In this document: piece by piece, positions 1 to 8,349 of the stretch
How the letters are laid out: every line of letters begins with the position of its first letter
How positions within the stretch are numbered: the first letter of the stretch is position 1
NCBI RefSeq assembly: GCF_037381185.1
Contig: NZ_JARRQY010000039.1
Span: forward strand, 1 to 29,826
Length of the DNA stretch: 29,826 nucleotides
Reading direction: 5' to 3'
DNA from: Acidihalobacter_A sp037381185
GTDB lineage: Bacteria > Pseudomonadota > Gammaproteobacteria > DSM-5130 > Acidihalobacteraceae
Position numbers and translations under genes: made by a program
Notes under the pieces: model-generated
Told to the model about the DNA's origin: nothing
The model's input: the letters and a program-made list of their open reading frames with translations, nothing else
Databases searched by the model: none

Positions 1-184
1 CGTATTCCAACTCCGAAAAGCTCGATTGCATGGCGATCAACCCAACTGTGACGATGACTCATGATCTCAGACTCACGACCAGCACAGACGCCTCAGGCGA
101 ATAAATCAGCGCTTCCTTAGCTTGGGTACGCAGTCGTTGATCGTGAAGGTGCGGTTCCGGGAGCGCATCAGTTGCGAGGGCGTT
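1..184. other. Unassigned left-edge segment
   Basis: I recognise no gene here. A minus-strand frame is open from the palindromic repeat down to position 59, but its upper part lies inside the repeat and it shows no family motif. The segment may be the eroded end of a gene or plain intergenic DNA. Confidence 0.3.
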
Positions 185-895
185 TAGTTTGTGTGAGTGA
201 AGGCGGTGCGCTTGCTGGCTGCTGGGGCTCGTTTCGTGCGCGATTCGATGCCTGGGGCATCTATCTGCCGCGGTGACGCGCCGGAGCCTCTTTCTTTGCA
301 TGCCCAAAGAAAGAGGCGAAAGAAAGGCACCCGAAAGGCCTTGTCCCTACGGGCAAACCTCGAGCGCCCACCCCGGCCCGGGGCACCGCAGGCACTTGCC
401 CTCCTGGCAAGGCCTGCTCGGGCGGCGTCCTGCCGCCCGACCCCGCGCCGAGGCGCACGCTCGAGGCAAGGCCAAACGGGAACCGGAGAGTCCAAACAGA
501 ACGCATCCCGAGAGTTTGAAACTCTGAAAAGGGTTGTTCAGAGGACTTTGCTATCGGGCGCGCTTTGTTTTGACGTTGGGCTCCCCTTTGATCGCTTGCC
601 TCGCGAGCGTGCGCCTGGGCGGGGATGGCCGGCAGGGAAGCCGGCCAAGCAGTCCTTCGCCCGGACGGCGAATGGCTGCGGTCCCCGTTCAGGCGTGCGT
701 TCGCGAGGTTGCCCGTCAGGGACAAGCGATCCTGAGGGTGCGTTTCTTTCGCCGGTTTCTTTGCGCACTCAAAGAAATCGGCTCGGGCGCGTCACCTCGA
801 TCAAGCGAATCCTCACACATCGAATCGCGCCCGAAACAAGCTCCCCAAAGCCAGAAAACACTCCGCTTTTAACCACGCAAGATCAAAACCGCAAA
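185..895. repeat. Palindromic dispersed repeat, copy A (complete)
   Basis: This is an imperfect inverted repeat of about 710 bp. The left half (185 to about 510) and the reverse complement of the right half (about 550 to 895) align along their length, with shared blocks such as GTGACGCGCC at 273 and its complement ending at 795, and CGATTCGATG at 241 with its complement near 820. Each arm holds local hairpins: 286-317 (13-bp stem), 371-383, 395-411 and 419-439 on the left; 626-647, 656-672 and 751-782 on the right. Stem sequences differ between arms but pairing is kept. A related copy starts at 29230 and a core-less one at about 9650. Open frames across it follow from high GC and are not credible genes. 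Confidence 0.85.
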
Positions 896-1065
896 CGCTG
901 ATTCGCGCCCGAAAAGAACCTCAAGCTCCGGGGAATGCAGCATCACTAAATCAGACATCTACCGTTCAAGCGTGTACTCGACATGCACGCGCCGTTCGTG
1001 ACGGCATCCCCAAGCCCTGGTGTTAATATGCCTACCCACATTCACAGCCACCGAACAAGCGCCCG

Positions 1066-1707
1066 ATGACCCCCTATCAGCAGGAATTTCTCGAATTCGC
1101 CATTGCCCGCGGCGTGCTGCGCTTCGGCGAGTTCACGCTCAAATCCGGTCGGATCAGCCCGTATTTCTTCAATGCAGGACTGTTCAATACCGGCGAGGCG
1201 CTCGGCCTGCTCGGCAGAGCCTATGCGCAGGCCATCGTGGACGCCGGGTTCGAGTTCGACATGCTGTTCGGGCCGGCCTACAAGGGCATCCCGCTGGTGG
1301 CGGCGACGGCGATCGGTCTGGCCGAAACGCATGGCCGCGACGTGCCCTGGTGCTTCAACCGCAAGGAAGCCAAGGACCACGGCGAGGGAGGGGCTCTGGT
1401 CGGGGCGCCCCTTGAGGGGCGGGTGCTGGTGGTCGACGATGTGATCACCGCCGGTACAGCCATCCGCGAATCGGTCGAAATCATCCATGGCGCCGGTGCC
1501 GAACTGGCCGGGGTGGTTATCTCCCTCAATCGCGAGGAGCGCGGCACCGGAGCCCGTTCGGCGATTCAGGAGGTCGGGGATACGCTCGGCGTCCCCGTGG
1601 CCAGCATCGCCAAGCTGAGCAACCTGATTGAACTGTTGGCCGGCGATCCCTCGCAGGCTGGTACGCTGGAACGCGTGCGGGCATATCGCGACGAATATGG
1701 TGTGTGA
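1066..1707 (+). CDS. pyrE: Orotate phosphoribosyltransferase
   Basis: Cytosolic enzyme of de novo pyrimidine synthesis that joins orotate and PRPP to give orotidine monophosphate. The 213-residue length is normal for the family. The PRPP-binding signature VLVVDDVITAGTA lies at residues 120-132, and the N-terminal region has the family pattern around GEFTLKSGRISPYFFNAG (residues 21-38). The ATG at 1066 gives the expected N-terminus; the Shine-Dalgarno is weak. The gene stands alone on the plus strand, about 170 bp after palindromic repeat A, and ends before a DUF4124 gene. Its nearness to argB, algC, dut and coaBC matches the usual gammaproteobacterial neighbourhood. No clear terminator follows it. 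Confidence 0.97.
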   Translation: MTPYQQEFLEFAIARGVLRFGEFTLKSGRISPYFFNAGLFNTGEALGLLGRAYAQAIVDAGFEFDMLFGPAYKGIPLVAATAIGLAETHGRDVPWCFNRKEAKDHGEGGALVGAPLEGRVLVVDDVITAGTAIRESVEIIHGAGAELAGVVISLNREERGTGARSAIQEVGDTLGVPVASIAKLSNLIELLAGDPSQAGTLERVRAYRDEYGV

Positions 1708-1816
1708 CCTGAATCTTCGGCTGGTCGGGGATTGTTGCCCGCACGGGCCTTCAGGCAAACTGGGGTCCAGGGTTTATTACACACTGAATTAAAAAGCTCA
1801 AAACCCGGTGGAAGAG

Positions 1817-2461
1817 ATGTCGATACGATCGCGAGTCCTGCTCGGCAGTGCCACCGTATGCTTGTTGTCGCTGACAGCGGCGAGTGTTTTCGCCGCCGAG
1901 AGTACGTTTCGCTGGCGTGACGCACAGGGGCAGGTCCACTACAGCAACCTGTTGCCTCCCGAGGCGGTCGATCGAGGCTATGAGGTCTTCAATAGCAATG
2001 GTGACATCATCAAGCGTGTGTCGCCGCCGCTGACGCCGGCTCAGCGTGCTGCCGCCGCAGCCGAAGCCAAGCGCTTGGAGAAACAGGCCGCGGATCGTGC
2101 TGCGCAGCAGCGCCATGACAACATGCTGCTGCGCACCTTCAATACTGTGCAGGATATCGAGCATTTGCGCGACAATCGCCTCAGTGCGCTGGAGGGGCAG
2201 TTGCGCCTGGTGCGCGAGCATCAGCAGATGCTGCAGGCGCGCCTGAGTGGGTTGCAGGCCCGCGAGGCGAAACTGGTTTCGGCCAAGCGAGCCGTGCCGG
2301 CGGGTTTGCGTCAGGAGATCGAAAGCACGAGCGCCGAGCTGGCCGACGCGCGCAAGACACGGCAGGCGCTGGAGGCGGAGCGTGTCGACACTGCGCGCCG
2401 CTTCAAGGCCGATATCGAACGTTTCAAGCAGTTGCAGGCGGACGGGCGCGTGCAGCAGTAG
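1817..2461 (+). CDS. DUF4124-domain envelope protein with coiled coil
   Basis: A 214-residue exported protein of unknown function. A signal peptide (about residues 1-27, ending in SVFAA) is followed by a DUF4124 domain, recognisable from the segment FRWRDAQGQVHYSNLLPPE near residues 31-49. The rest is rich in Ala, Arg, Gln and Leu with heptad-like spacing and is predicted to form a long coiled coil. I chose the ATG at 1817 over the in-frame GTG at 1808 because GGTGGA sits about four bases before the ATG. DUF4124 proteins are small periplasmic proteins common in gamma- and betaproteobacteria; a specific role is not known to me. The gene converges on argB with only 18 bp between stop codons. 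Confidence 0.85.
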   Translation: MSIRSRVLLGSATVCLLSLTAASVFAAESTFRWRDAQGQVHYSNLLPPEAVDRGYEVFNSNGDIIKRVSPPLTPAQRAAAAAEAKRLEKQAADRAAQQRHDNMLLRTFNTVQDIEHLRDNRLSALEGQLRLVREHQQMLQARLSGLQAREAKLVSAKRAVPAGLRQEIESTSAELADARKTRQALEAERVDTARRFKADIERFKQLQADGRVQQ

Positions 2462-2479
2462 GCGAGCAGGTACCCGCCC

Positions 2480-3361
2480 TCAGCTGCGGATCAGCGTACC
2501 GATGCCCTGGTCGGTGAACAGCTCCAGCAGTACGGCGTGTTCGATACGCCCATCCACGATCAATGCCGTCTTTACTCCGGACTTCACCGCATCGAGCGCG
2601 CAGGCGATCTTCGGCAGCATGCCGCCGTGGATGGTGCCGTCGGCGATGAGTTCGTCGACGTGTCGCGCGCTCAGGCCGGTCAGCAGCTCGCCCTGCTTGT
2701 CCAGCACACCAGGCGTATTGGTCAGCAGAATGAGTTTCTCGGCACCGAGGATGGCGGCGACCTTGCCGGCGACGAGGTCGGCATTGATGTTGTAGGCGCG
2801 TCCGTCCTCGCCGACGCCGATCGGCGCGATCACCGGAATGAAGTCGCCGCCGTCGAGCATGTGCACCACGGATGGGTCGATGGAGGCAACCTCGCCGACC
2901 TGGCCCAGATCGATTGTTTCCTCCGGCTCCGGCGTGTCGCTGGCGGGTGAGAGCTTGCGCGCGCGGATCAGACCGCCGTCTTTGCCGGTCAGGCCCACGG
3001 CGCGCCCGCCCTGCTGGTTGATCAGGTTGACGATCTCCTTGTTCACCAGCCCGCCGAGTACCATTTCCACCACATCCATTGTTTCGGCGTCGGTTACCCG
3101 CATGCCCTGGATGAAGCGCGATTCCTTGCCCAGGCGCTCGAGCAGGCTGCCGATCTGCGGTCCGCCGCCGTGCACAACGACCGGATTGATGCCGACGTGC
3201 TTCATCAGCACGATGTCGCGTGCGAAGCCGCGCTTCAGATTTTCGTCGACCATGGCGTTGCCGCCGTACTTGATGACCACGGTCTTGCCCGTGAAGCGCT
3301 GGATGTAGGGCAGCGCTTCGATGAGTACGCGGGCGGTTTGGGCGGCGTCTTCCTGGTTCAT
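2480..3361 (-). CDS. argB: Acetylglutamate kinase
   Basis: Phosphorylates N-acetyl-L-glutamate with ATP, the second step of arginine synthesis, in the cytosol. The 293-residue protein has the amino-acid-kinase fold signatures: VVIKYGGNAM near residue 28, the glycine loop VVHGGGPQIG near residue 62, GLVNKEIVNLI near residue 104 and GLTGKDGG near 123. It is the last gene of a minus-strand operon, starting 10 bp after the algC stop codon, so translation is probably coupled. The ATG at 3361 gives the standard N-terminus. It meets the DUF4124 gene tail to tail. Confidence 0.97.
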   Translation of the reverse strand: MNQEDAAQTARVLIEALPYIQRFTGKTVVIKYGGNAMVDENLKRGFARDIVLMKHVGINPVVVHGGGPQIGSLLERLGKESRFIQGMRVTDAETMDVVEMVLGGLVNKEIVNLINQQGGRAVGLTGKDGGLIRARKLSPASDTPEPEETIDLGQVGEVASIDPSVVHMLDGGDFIPVIAPIGVGEDGRAYNINADLVAGKVAAILGAEKLILLTNTPGVLDKQGELLTGLSARHVDELIADGTIHGGMLPKIACALDAVKSGVKTALIVDGRIEHAVLLELFTDQGIGTLIRS

Positions 3362-3371
3362 GGCGGTATCG

Positions 3372-4751
3372 TCAGAAGGGCAGATTCACGGAGGGGTCCA
3401 CCGCCAGCATCTGTTGGCGGAAGATGGCCTGGATTTCTTCCAGTCCAGCCTGGTCGTCGGCTTCGAAGCGGATGACCAGGCTGGGCGTGGTGTTGGAGGG
3501 TCGTACCAGACCCCAGCCATGCGCGTAGTCGGCGCGCAGGCCGTCGATGGTGGTCAGCCGCGCGTCGCCGAAGTCGGCCCGTTCGGTCAGCTTGCGCATG
3601 AACTCGAAGTGCGCGCCTTCTTCGGCGAAATGTACGTTGAGTTCGGGCGTGTTGACACTGTCGGGCAGCGCGGCGAACACCTCGGTCGGCGTGCGCGTCT
3701 CCTGGCTCAGAATCTCCAGCAGGCGCGCGGCGGTGTACAGCGCATCGTCGAAGCCGTACCAGCGCTCCTTGAAGAAGATGTGGCCGCTCATCTCGCCGCC
3801 GAGCAGGGCGCCGGTTTCGCGCATCTTGGCCTTGACCAGCGAATGGCCTGTCTTCCACATCAGCGGCTGGCCGCCGTGCGCGGCGATCTGATCGCCGAGG
3901 TGGCGCGAGCATTTGATGTCGTAGAGGATGGTCGCGCCGGAATGGCGCGAGAGCACGTCGGCGGCGTAGAGCATCATCTGGCGGTCGGCCCAGACCACGC
4001 GGCCCTCGGCATCGATCACGCCCAGGCGATCGCCGTCGCCGTCGAAGGCCAGCCCCAGGTCGAGACCGTCGGCGCGGACCTTGGCGATCAGATCCTCGAG
4101 GTTTTCCGGCTCGGAGGGGTTCGGGTGGTGGTTGGGGAAGTGGCCGTCGATTTCGCAGAACAGCTTCTCCACCTTGCAGCCCAGACGTTCGAGCAGTTCC
4201 GGCGCGAGTTCACCGGCCACGCCGTTGCCGCAGTCGACGGCCAGGCGCAGCGGGCGAGTCAGCTTTACGTCGCCGGTGATGCGCGCCAGGTAGCGTTCGG
4301 CGATGTCTTCGTCGCGGCTCGTGCCCTGGCCGCTGGCGAAGTCGTCACCCTCGATACGCGTGCGCAGACCTTGGATGGTGTCTCCGTAGAGCGTTTCGCC
4401 GCCGATGACCATTTTCAGGCCGTTGTAGTCCGGCGGATTGTGGCTGCCGGTGACGGCGACGCAAGTGCGGGTGCCCAGCTCCTCGGCGGCGAAATAGACT
4501 ACCGGCGTGGGTACGCAGCCGACGTCGATCACGTCGATGCCGCTGGCCAGCAGGCCCTCGGTGAGTGCGGCGACCAGCCGCGGGCCGCTAAGGCGTCCGT
4601 CGCGGCCGACGGCGACGGCGTTCTGGCCGTGCGCTAGCGCTTCGCTGCCGAAGGCTCGGCCGATGAGCCGCACGGCGTCTTCGGTGAGATCGCGATCGAC
4701 CACGCCGCGGATGTCGTAGGCGCGAAACAGGGTGGCGCAGATCTGGCTCAT
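3372..4751 (-). CDS. algC: Phosphomannomutase/phosphoglucomutase
   Basis: A 459-residue alpha-D-phosphohexomutase that interconverts the 1- and 6-phosphates of mannose and glucose, supplying precursors for LPS and exopolysaccharide. All four active-site elements are present in order: the phosphoserine loop VTGSHNPPDYNGLKM (about 101-115), the metal-binding DGDGDRLG (about 238-245), the sugar-specificity loop GEMSGH (about 321-326) and the phosphate-binding loop RPSNTTPS (about 417-424). The frame is open further upstream, but the ATG at 4751 starts the usual MSQICATLFRAYDIRG N-terminus and lies 14 bp after the dut stop, as expected within this operon. The length matches the AlgC family (about 460). 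Confidence 0.96.
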   Translation of the reverse strand: MSQICATLFRAYDIRGVVDRDLTEDAVRLIGRAFGSEALAHGQNAVAVGRDGRLSGPRLVAALTEGLLASGIDVIDVGCVPTPVVYFAAEELGTRTCVAVTGSHNPPDYNGLKMVIGGETLYGDTIQGLRTRIEGDDFASGQGTSRDEDIAERYLARITGDVKLTRPLRLAVDCGNGVAGELAPELLERLGCKVEKLFCEIDGHFPNHHPNPSEPENLEDLIAKVRADGLDLGLAFDGDGDRLGVIDAEGRVVWADRQMMLYAADVLSRHSGATILYDIKCSRHLGDQIAAHGGQPLMWKTGHSLVKAKMRETGALLGGEMSGHIFFKERWYGFDDALYTAARLLEILSQETRTPTEVFAALPDSVNTPELNVHFAEEGAHFEFMRKLTERADFGDARLTTIDGLRADYAHGWGLVRPSNTTPSLVIRFEADDQAGLEEIQAIFRQQMLAVDPSVNLPF

Positions 4752-4765
4752 GGCGTCGCCCTCGG

Positions 4766-5221
4766 TCAGTGGCGACCGGTGTGGCCGAAGCCACCCGCGC
4801 CGCGCGTGCTGGCGTCGAATTCGTCGACGATTTCGAAGTCCGCCTGTACCACGGGCACGAACACGAGCTGGGCGATGCGCTCGCCGGGCTGCACGGTGAA
4901 GGTGTCGGAGCCGCGGTTCCAGCACGACACCATCAGCTCGCCCTGGTAGTCGGAGTCGATCAGGCCGACCAGGTTGCCGAGCACGATGCCGTGCTTATGC
5001 CCGAGGCCGGAGCGCGGCAGGATGGTGGCCGCCAGTCCGGGGTCGCCGATGTGCACGGCCAGGCCGGTGCGGATCAGTTCGGTCTGGCCGGGAGCGAGTT
5101 CCAGCGGTGCGTCGAGGCAGGCGCGCAGGTCCATGCCGGCGGCGCCGTCGGTGGCATGTGCCGGCAGCGGAAAGTCGCGGCCGACGCGCGGGTCGAGGAT
5201 CTTGAGTTCAATCTTGCGCAT
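4766..5221 (-). CDS. dut: dUTP diphosphatase
   Basis: Trimeric dUTPase that hydrolyses dUTP to dUMP and pyrophosphate, limiting uracil in DNA and feeding dTMP synthesis. The 151-residue length is typical. The five conserved motifs are present: GAAGMDLRA, PRSGLGHKHG, GLIDSDYQGEL, RIAQLVF and the C-terminal P-loop-like RGAGGFGHTG. The ATG at 5221 lies inside the end of coaBC, giving a 14-bp overlap and implying coupled translation. The coaBC-dut-algC-argB order is the common gammaproteobacterial arrangement. Confidence 0.97.
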   Translation of the reverse strand: MRKIELKILDPRVGRDFPLPAHATDGAAGMDLRACLDAPLELAPGQTELIRTGLAVHIGDPGLAATILPRSGLGHKHGIVLGNLVGLIDSDYQGELMVSCWNRGSDTFTVQPGERIAQLVFVPVVQADFEIVDEFDASTRGAGGFGHTGRH

Positions 5222-6437
5222 GGAGTGTGGTGTCTTCCTTGATCGGATGGAGGGTGCGGTAGCGTTCGGCGATGAGCGCCACGAGATCGCGTGCGAGCTG
5301 TTCCTTGGGCGCACGCGGCAGGCTGCGGGCGCCGTCGTGCCACAGCACTTCCAGCGCGTTGTCGCTCTGCTCGATGCCGAGCGTCGGTCCGACGCGGTTG
5401 GCGGCGATCATGTCCAGCCCCTTGCCGGCGAGCTTGCTGCGCGCGTTGTCCAGCAGATCGTCGGTCTCGGCGGCGAAGCCTACGCAGAACGGACGCGGAT
5501 CGTGCGCGGATACCTCGGCGAGAATGTCCGGCGTGCGCACCAGGGCGAGTTCGAGGGTGTCCGCGGATTTCTTCATCTTGTGCGCCGAGGTCTCGGCCGG
5601 CCGATAGTCGGCGACCGCGGCGGCGGCGATGAACAGGTCGGTGGCCGGCAGCCGTTCGAGTACCGCGCGGTGCATGTCCGCGGCGGTCTCGACGTCGATG
5701 CGGTTTACCCCGGCCGGCGTGGGCAGGGCGACCGGGCCCGCGATCAGCGTGACCTCGGCTCCCGCGGCGCGCGCCGCGGCGGCGACGGCGAAGCCCATGC
5801 GCCCGGAGCTGCGGTTGCTGAGTACGCGTACGGGGTCGATGGGTTCGCGCGTGGGGCCAGCGGTGAGGGTGAGGCGTACGCCGGCCAGCGGACCGGCCGC
5901 GTGGCGCTCGCGCAGCGCGGCGACGATCTCGGCCGGCTCCAGCATGCGCCCGGCGCCGGTCTCGCCGCAGGCCTGGTCGCCCTCGGCCGGGCCGAGCAGA
6001 GTCATGCCGCGGGTTTCGAGCAGCGCGCGGTTGGCCTGGGTGGCGGGGTTGGCCCACATCACGCGGTTCATCGCCGGGGCGAGAAACAGAGGAGTCTCGG
6101 TGGCCAGGCACAGCGTGGCGAGCAGATCGTCGGCCAGGCCGTGGGCGAGGCGGGCCATGAAGTCGGCGCTGGCCGGGGCGACGAGTACCGCTTCGGCCCA
6201 GCGCGCCAGCTCGATGTGGCCCATGCCGGCTTCGGCGCTTTCGTCGAGCAGCGTGGTGTGCACCGGGCGGCCGGACAGCGCCTGGAAGGTGAGCGGCGTG
6301 ACGAACTCGGTGGCTGCCGGAGTCATCGCGACGCGTACCTCGCAGCCGGACTTGACCAGCAGGCGCGTCAGTTCGCAGGCCTTGTAGGCGGCGATGCCGC
6401 CGCTGACGCCGAGCAGAATGCGCTGGGGAAGGGACAT
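5208..6437 (-). CDS. coaBC: Bifunctional phosphopantothenoylcysteine decarboxylase/synthetase
   Basis: A 409-residue fusion enzyme (formerly Dfp) that makes 4'-phosphopantetheine for coenzyme A: CoaB joins 4'-phosphopantothenate to cysteine using CTP, then CoaC decarboxylates the product with FMN. The N-terminal CoaC half shows the flavin-binding start GVSGGIAAYK, the catalytic-histidine segment MGHIELARW, the PAMN motif and the cysteine flap ACGETGAGRM. The C-terminal CoaB half shows TAGPTREPIDPVR, SNRSSGRMG, the lysine segment AHKMKKS and AANRVGPTLG. The ATG at 6437 gives the usual MSLPQRILLGVSGG; the frame extends nine codons upstream without family support. It is the first gene of the operon with dut, algC and argB. 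Confidence 0.97.
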   Translation of the reverse strand: MSLPQRILLGVSGGIAAYKACELTRLLVKSGCEVRVAMTPAATEFVTPLTFQALSGRPVHTTLLDESAEAGMGHIELARWAEAVLVAPASADFMARLAHGLADDLLATLCLATETPLFLAPAMNRVMWANPATQANRALLETRGMTLLGPAEGDQACGETGAGRMLEPAEIVAALRERHAAGPLAGVRLTLTAGPTREPIDPVRVLSNRSSGRMGFAVAAAARAAGAEVTLIAGPVALPTPAGVNRIDVETAADMHRAVLERLPATDLFIAAAAVADYRPAETSAHKMKKSADTLELALVRTPDILAEVSAHDPRPFCVGFAAETDDLLDNARSKLAGKGLDMIAANRVGPTLGIEQSDNALEVLWHDGARSLPRAPKEQLARDLVALIAERYRTLHPIKEDTTLHAQD

Positions 6438-6602
6438 GGTGGGCAAGTTTATAACAGAGGCCACCTAAAATACTGCCGGGCGGTAGCGCGCGCGATGCAA
6501 TACGCCGGAATTGTGCTATCACTGGGAACGTGCCGGCGGCACGCATGAATTACCATTCGATTGTCATGGTATAAATAGACCATCAGTTCAGGAGCCCGAG
6601 TC

Positions 6603-7088
6603 ATGTCCAGCACTCCACGCCTGCTAGATCTCATCAAGAATTCGCCTCTGTCGCAGGATCTCAATGAACGGGATTGTGGCTTCCTCGAGGAGGTCATGTG
6701 TACGCGGACGCTGGGGAAGGACGAGGTCCTGCTGCGCGAGGGCGAGACCGATTACATGCTGCATTTCGTGGTGTCCGGCCGTTTGGCGGTGACCAAGGAT
6801 GCGGCGGGCGAGAGCGTGACGCTGCACATAATGGGCCCGGGGGGGCTGGCCGGCGAAATGGGCTTCGTGGATGGCGCACCGCATTCAGCCAGTCTGATCG
6901 CGCTGGAGGAGGTCACGGTGCTCTGCCTGGAACGCGAGGCGTTCGAGAAGCTCGTTCCGGAGCATCCGAATCTGACCTATCACTTCATGCGTGCCATCGT
7001 GCGCTTGGGGCATACCACCCTCAAGCGCATGAACATGCAGTTCGTCGAGATGAACAACTACATCACCAAGACCCACGGTCGCTACTGA
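6603..7088 (+). CDS. Single-domain cyclic-nucleotide-binding-fold protein
   Basis: A 161-residue protein consisting of one Crp-type cyclic-nucleotide-binding beta-roll (about residues 15-130) plus a short C-terminal helix. There is no DNA-binding helix-turn-helix, so it is not a complete Crp/Fnr regulator. The beta-roll signature is clear (LLREGETDYMLHFVVSGRL near 42-60; GLAGEMGFVDGAPHSASL near 80-97). In true cAMP receptors the phosphate-binding cassette ends in PR-x-A; here it reads PHSAS, with His in place of the phosphate-contacting Arg, so cNMP binding is doubtful. The ATG at 6603 follows GGAG. It is divergent from coaBC. It may be a protein-interaction or sensory module; the partner is unknown. 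Confidence 0.85.
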   Translation: MSSTPRLLDLIKNSPLSQDLNERDCGFLEEVMCTRTLGKDEVLLREGETDYMLHFVVSGRLAVTKDAAGESVTLHIMGPGGLAGEMGFVDGAPHSASLIALEEVTVLCLEREAFEKLVPEHPNLTYHFMRAIVRLGHTTLKRMNMQFVEMNNYITKTHGRY

Positions 7089-7126
7089 CCGCGGGCTTGG
7101 CATTCTCGGGTGCCGGGGCGATGCGG

Positions 7127-7466
7127 CTAATGCCACCGGGCCGGGTTTCCATTGGTAGCGATCAGGGCCGTGCGGAGTCCAGCGGCCGGGGACCCACTTC
7201 GTGGCGTGGCGTGGCGGTTTTGCCCAGTAGCCGTCCTGCCAGACCCAGTGATCGAGCCAGACCCAGCGGCCGGTGATCCAGATGGCACCCGGCCAAGGGG
7301 CGGCGCCGATGATCTCGACGCGAGAGGGAGGGGGCGTGCTGCCTACGACCACCGCGCCGCTGTAGTAGGGCCGGTGGGGATAGACGGTGCAGCCGCCCAG
7401 CACGGCGCCTAGCAGCAGCGTGCCGACAACCGATGCGGCAGCGCGCGAGCGTTTGTTCGTGAACAT
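7127..7466 (-). CDS. YXWGXW-repeat lipoprotein, apparent C-terminal frameshift
   Basis: A small outer-envelope lipoprotein. The N-terminus has a signal peptide with lipobox LGGC (Cys at residue 26), followed by Trp-rich repeats of the YXWGXW/BcpO type: ITGRWVWLDHWVWQDGYW, then WVPGRWTPHGPDRYQWKPG. As written, the frame continues to 6885, antisense into the neighbouring cNBD gene, with an unrelated tail. Removing one C from the CCC run (plus-strand GGG at 7138-7140) would give KPGRWH and a stop at 7127-7129, the compact ending expected for this family. I therefore place the natural end at 7127 and regard the longer frame as the product of a one-base insertion or a sequence error. Function is unknown; the gene is divergent from radC. 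Confidence 0.7.
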
Positions 7467-7644
7467 GGAACACCTCCAGGCAACTGTGTGGGAGACGTTC
7501 CCCGGATCATCATGACTCTTTGTCGGGGGGAGCGTGGTACTTGCTGCATGTCCACCGCAGTCGCGGTTTTCCGCACATATAAGGGTATGTCAGGCGTGCT
7601 TACCCCAGCCTTAACGGCTGCGGGGGATACGAGTAGGGGGGAAG

Positions 7645-8316
7645 ATGGCGATCAAGGACTGGCCGGCGGACGAGCGGCCGCGCGAGAAGCTGCTGCAACG
7701 CGGGCCGGCAGCCCTGTCGGACGCCGAGTTGCTGGCGATATTCCTGCGTACGGGGGTGGCCGGGAAAAGTGCGGTGGATCTGGCGCGTGAGTTGCTGGAT
7801 ACCTTTGGCGGTCTGCGCCCGCTGCTTGAGGCCGATCTACAGGCGTTCAGCGCCGGCAAGGGGCTGGGAGCGGCAAAGTACGCTCAGCTGCAGGCCGTGC
7901 TGGAAATGGGCCGTCGGCACCTGGACGCGCGCTTGCGGCGAGGCGAGGCGTTGGAAAGCCCGGCGCAGACCGTGCGTTATCTGAGCGCGCGGTTGCGGCA
8001 CCATCCGTATGAGGTGTTCGCGGTGCTGTTTCTGGACAACCGCCACCGGGTCATCACCTACGAGGAGCTGTTCGCCGGCACCATCGACGGTGCCAGCGTG
8101 CACCCGCGGGAGGTCGTGCGCAGGGCGCTGGCGCACAATGCTGCGGCCCTGATCCTAGCGCACAACCATCCCTCCGGCGTCGCCGAACCCAGTGCGGCCG
8201 ATGCGGCCATCACGCGCAGGCTGAAAGAGGCCTTGGCGCTGATCGACGTGCGCGTACTCGACCACATCGTCATCGGCGACGATGCAGTGTCGCTTGCCGA
8301 GCGGGGCATGCTGTAA
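7645..8316 (+). CDS. radC: RadC/JAB-domain protein
   Basis: A 223-residue member of the RadC (UPF0758, COG2003) family. The N-terminal helix-hairpin-helix-like region starts with the family signature IKDWPADERPREKLLQRG, followed by ALSDAELLAIFLRTG. The C-terminal JAB/MPN+ metalloprotease-like domain has the zinc motif AHNHPSGVAEPSAAD, with both His and the terminal Asp intact. The molecular role is unsettled; the historical link to DNA repair was not upheld for the E. coli gene. The ATG at 7645 follows a strong GGGGGG ribosome site. Position next to coaBC is conserved in gammaproteobacteria, although here two small genes are inserted between them. Confidence 0.95.
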   Translation: MAIKDWPADERPREKLLQRGPAALSDAELLAIFLRTGVAGKSAVDLARELLDTFGGLRPLLEADLQAFSAGKGLGAAKYAQLQAVLEMGRRHLDARLRRGEALESPAQTVRYLSARLRHHPYEVFAVLFLDNRHRVITYEELFAGTIDGASVHPREVVRRALAHNAAALILAHNHPSGVAEPSAADAAITRRLKEALALIDVRVLDHIVIGDDAVSLAERGML

Positions 8317-8349
8317 TACCCAGATCCCGTTTTCGTGCAAAGGAGCAGC

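Noticed and set aside
197..901. Long plus-strand open frame (234 codons) and minus-strand frame 261-725 in the first kilobase
   Set aside because: Both lie in the palindromic repeat. The translations are Arg/Pro/Ala-rich without motifs, and the open frames follow from GC content and inverted symmetry.
1737..1748. GCCCG-CA-CGGGC hairpin after pyrE as a terminator
   Set aside because: The stem is only five base pairs with a two-base loop and no T run follows.
3321..4637. 438-codon plus-strand open frame opposite algC
   Set aside because: Shadow of algC, whose four active-site motifs are intact on the minus strand.
7081..7130. Antisense overlap of the lipoprotein and cNBD genes as a regulatory arrangement
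   Set aside because: The overlap disappears if the single-base frameshift near 7140 is corrected, which is the simpler explanation.
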